This document shows positions 63,743 to 64,000 of a DNA stretch of 64,000 nucleotides, one piece after another. Every line of letters starts with the position of its first letter. Position 1 is the first letter of the stretch. A model generated the notes under the pieces. It was not told where the DNA came from. It saw nothing but the letters and a program-made list of their open reading frames with translations, and did not search any database. The position numbers and the translations under genes were made by a program. The DNA comes from CALSMU01 sp965230225 (GTDB taxonomy: Bacteria > Bacteroidota > Bacteroidia > Flavobacteriales_D > Parvicellaceae), in the NCBI GenBank assembly GCA_965230225.1, contig CBDDKM010000006.1:186001-250000 (forward strand). The letters run 5' to 3'.

Positions 63743-64000
63743 CTAATTGATTCTTTCCAAAATGTACTCCGCGTCGGTAATGGTTCTTTTCATACCGTTC
63801 CAGGTGTAATTGGAGAGCTTAATGATGTTGTTTTCTTTTTCGAATATGTAAACCTCGGTTTCCGGGTGTTCAAGGTTGTTGTGGTTATAGATCATTATGT
63901 TGTCATATACAGAAGGAGGGCCACAATACACATCTGTGCTTAGATCAATCTTTTTCCCATTTAGTTGGTCGTATCCGGTTATTAATCCATTGTTATGAAT
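63743..64000 (-). CDS. Hypothetical protein, N-terminus cut by the window edge
   Basis: The minus-strand frame is open to the right edge. Visible residues include TGYDQLNGKKIDLSTDVYCGPPSVYDN and a strand-rich end with EVYIFEKENNIIKL and TDAEYILERIN. A GTG inside would give a shorter form, but the open frame upstream makes a longer gene likely. No family recognised. Confidence 0.6.
   Translation of the reverse strand: MHNNGLITGYDQLNGKKIDLSTDVYCGPPSVYDNIMIYNHNNLEHPETEVYIFEKENNIIKLSNYTWNGMKRTITDAEYILERIN

Overview
The window is about 40% GC, densely coded, and clearly from a Bacteroidota bacterium, most likely a Flavobacteriales-type organism (inference). The evidence is secreted proteins with type IX secretion (T9SS) type-A C-terminal sorting domains, an ECF sigma / FecR / STN-TonB receptor locus, TPR-transmembrane signalling proteins, and -7 promoter boxes of the Bacteroidota form TAnnTTTG. 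No tRNA, rRNA, CRISPR array, transposase or phage gene was seen. Two genes are cut by the window edges: a universal stress protein at the left and a hypothetical protein at the right.

Layout. 0-5 kb: universal stress protein, a TPR-transmembrane class III adenylate cyclase, and a TonB receptor translationally coupled to it. 5-10 kb: a LamG/DUF2341 T9SS cargo protein, a clostripain-like C11 peptidase, a small zinc-finger protein overlapping aroQ, and a T9SS alpha/beta hydrolase. 10-14 kb: an orphan SiaC-like phosphoprotein and a tight five-gene minus-strand operon (DUF2520 dehydrogenase, KdsC-type phosphatase, UbiA prenyltransferase, Maf, Hsp15-like S4 protein). 14-25 kb: MORN-repeat lipoprotein, B12-binding radical SAM enzyme with a CX4CX2C motif, two hypothetical proteins, an MFS transporter overlapping miaA, and a 1446-residue T9SS protein with a long structured leader. 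25-30 kb: guaA, interrupted by a one-base frameshift, then a LysM/receptor-fold protein and a HExxH protein. 30-35 kb: ECF sigma factor, FecR, STN-TonB receptor and a Wzc/GNVR-like lipoprotein. 35-39 kb: a four-gene operon of membrane transglutaminase, ATP-grasp ligase, a small exported protein and an outer-membrane barrel.

The 41-54 kb region is the most unusual. Small secreted or accessory genes are separated by six copies of an intergenic repeat family. Most copies contain two short hairpins whose stem bases covary, flanked by degenerate 7-bp tandem arrays, and most sit directly against stop codons. I do not recognise this family. The same stretch holds YeeE/YedE transporter halves, a beta-carbonic anhydrase, a YitT protein, an ABC exporter pair, an alpha/beta hydrolase and a SlyD-like FKBP. 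54-64 kb: an OmpA-type protein, a TPR-HTH regulator, a LamG T9SS protein, a DEAD-box helicase, a Pif1-like helicase and a TPR-SpoIIE phosphatase.

Two themes run through the window. Many genes have a TAnnTTTG box ending only 4-8 bases before the start codon, which implies leaderless or nearly leaderless transcripts. The other is the cell envelope: outer-membrane uptake, T9SS secretion, lipoproteins, and TPR proteins coupled to intracellular output domains (cyclase, phosphatase, HTH).
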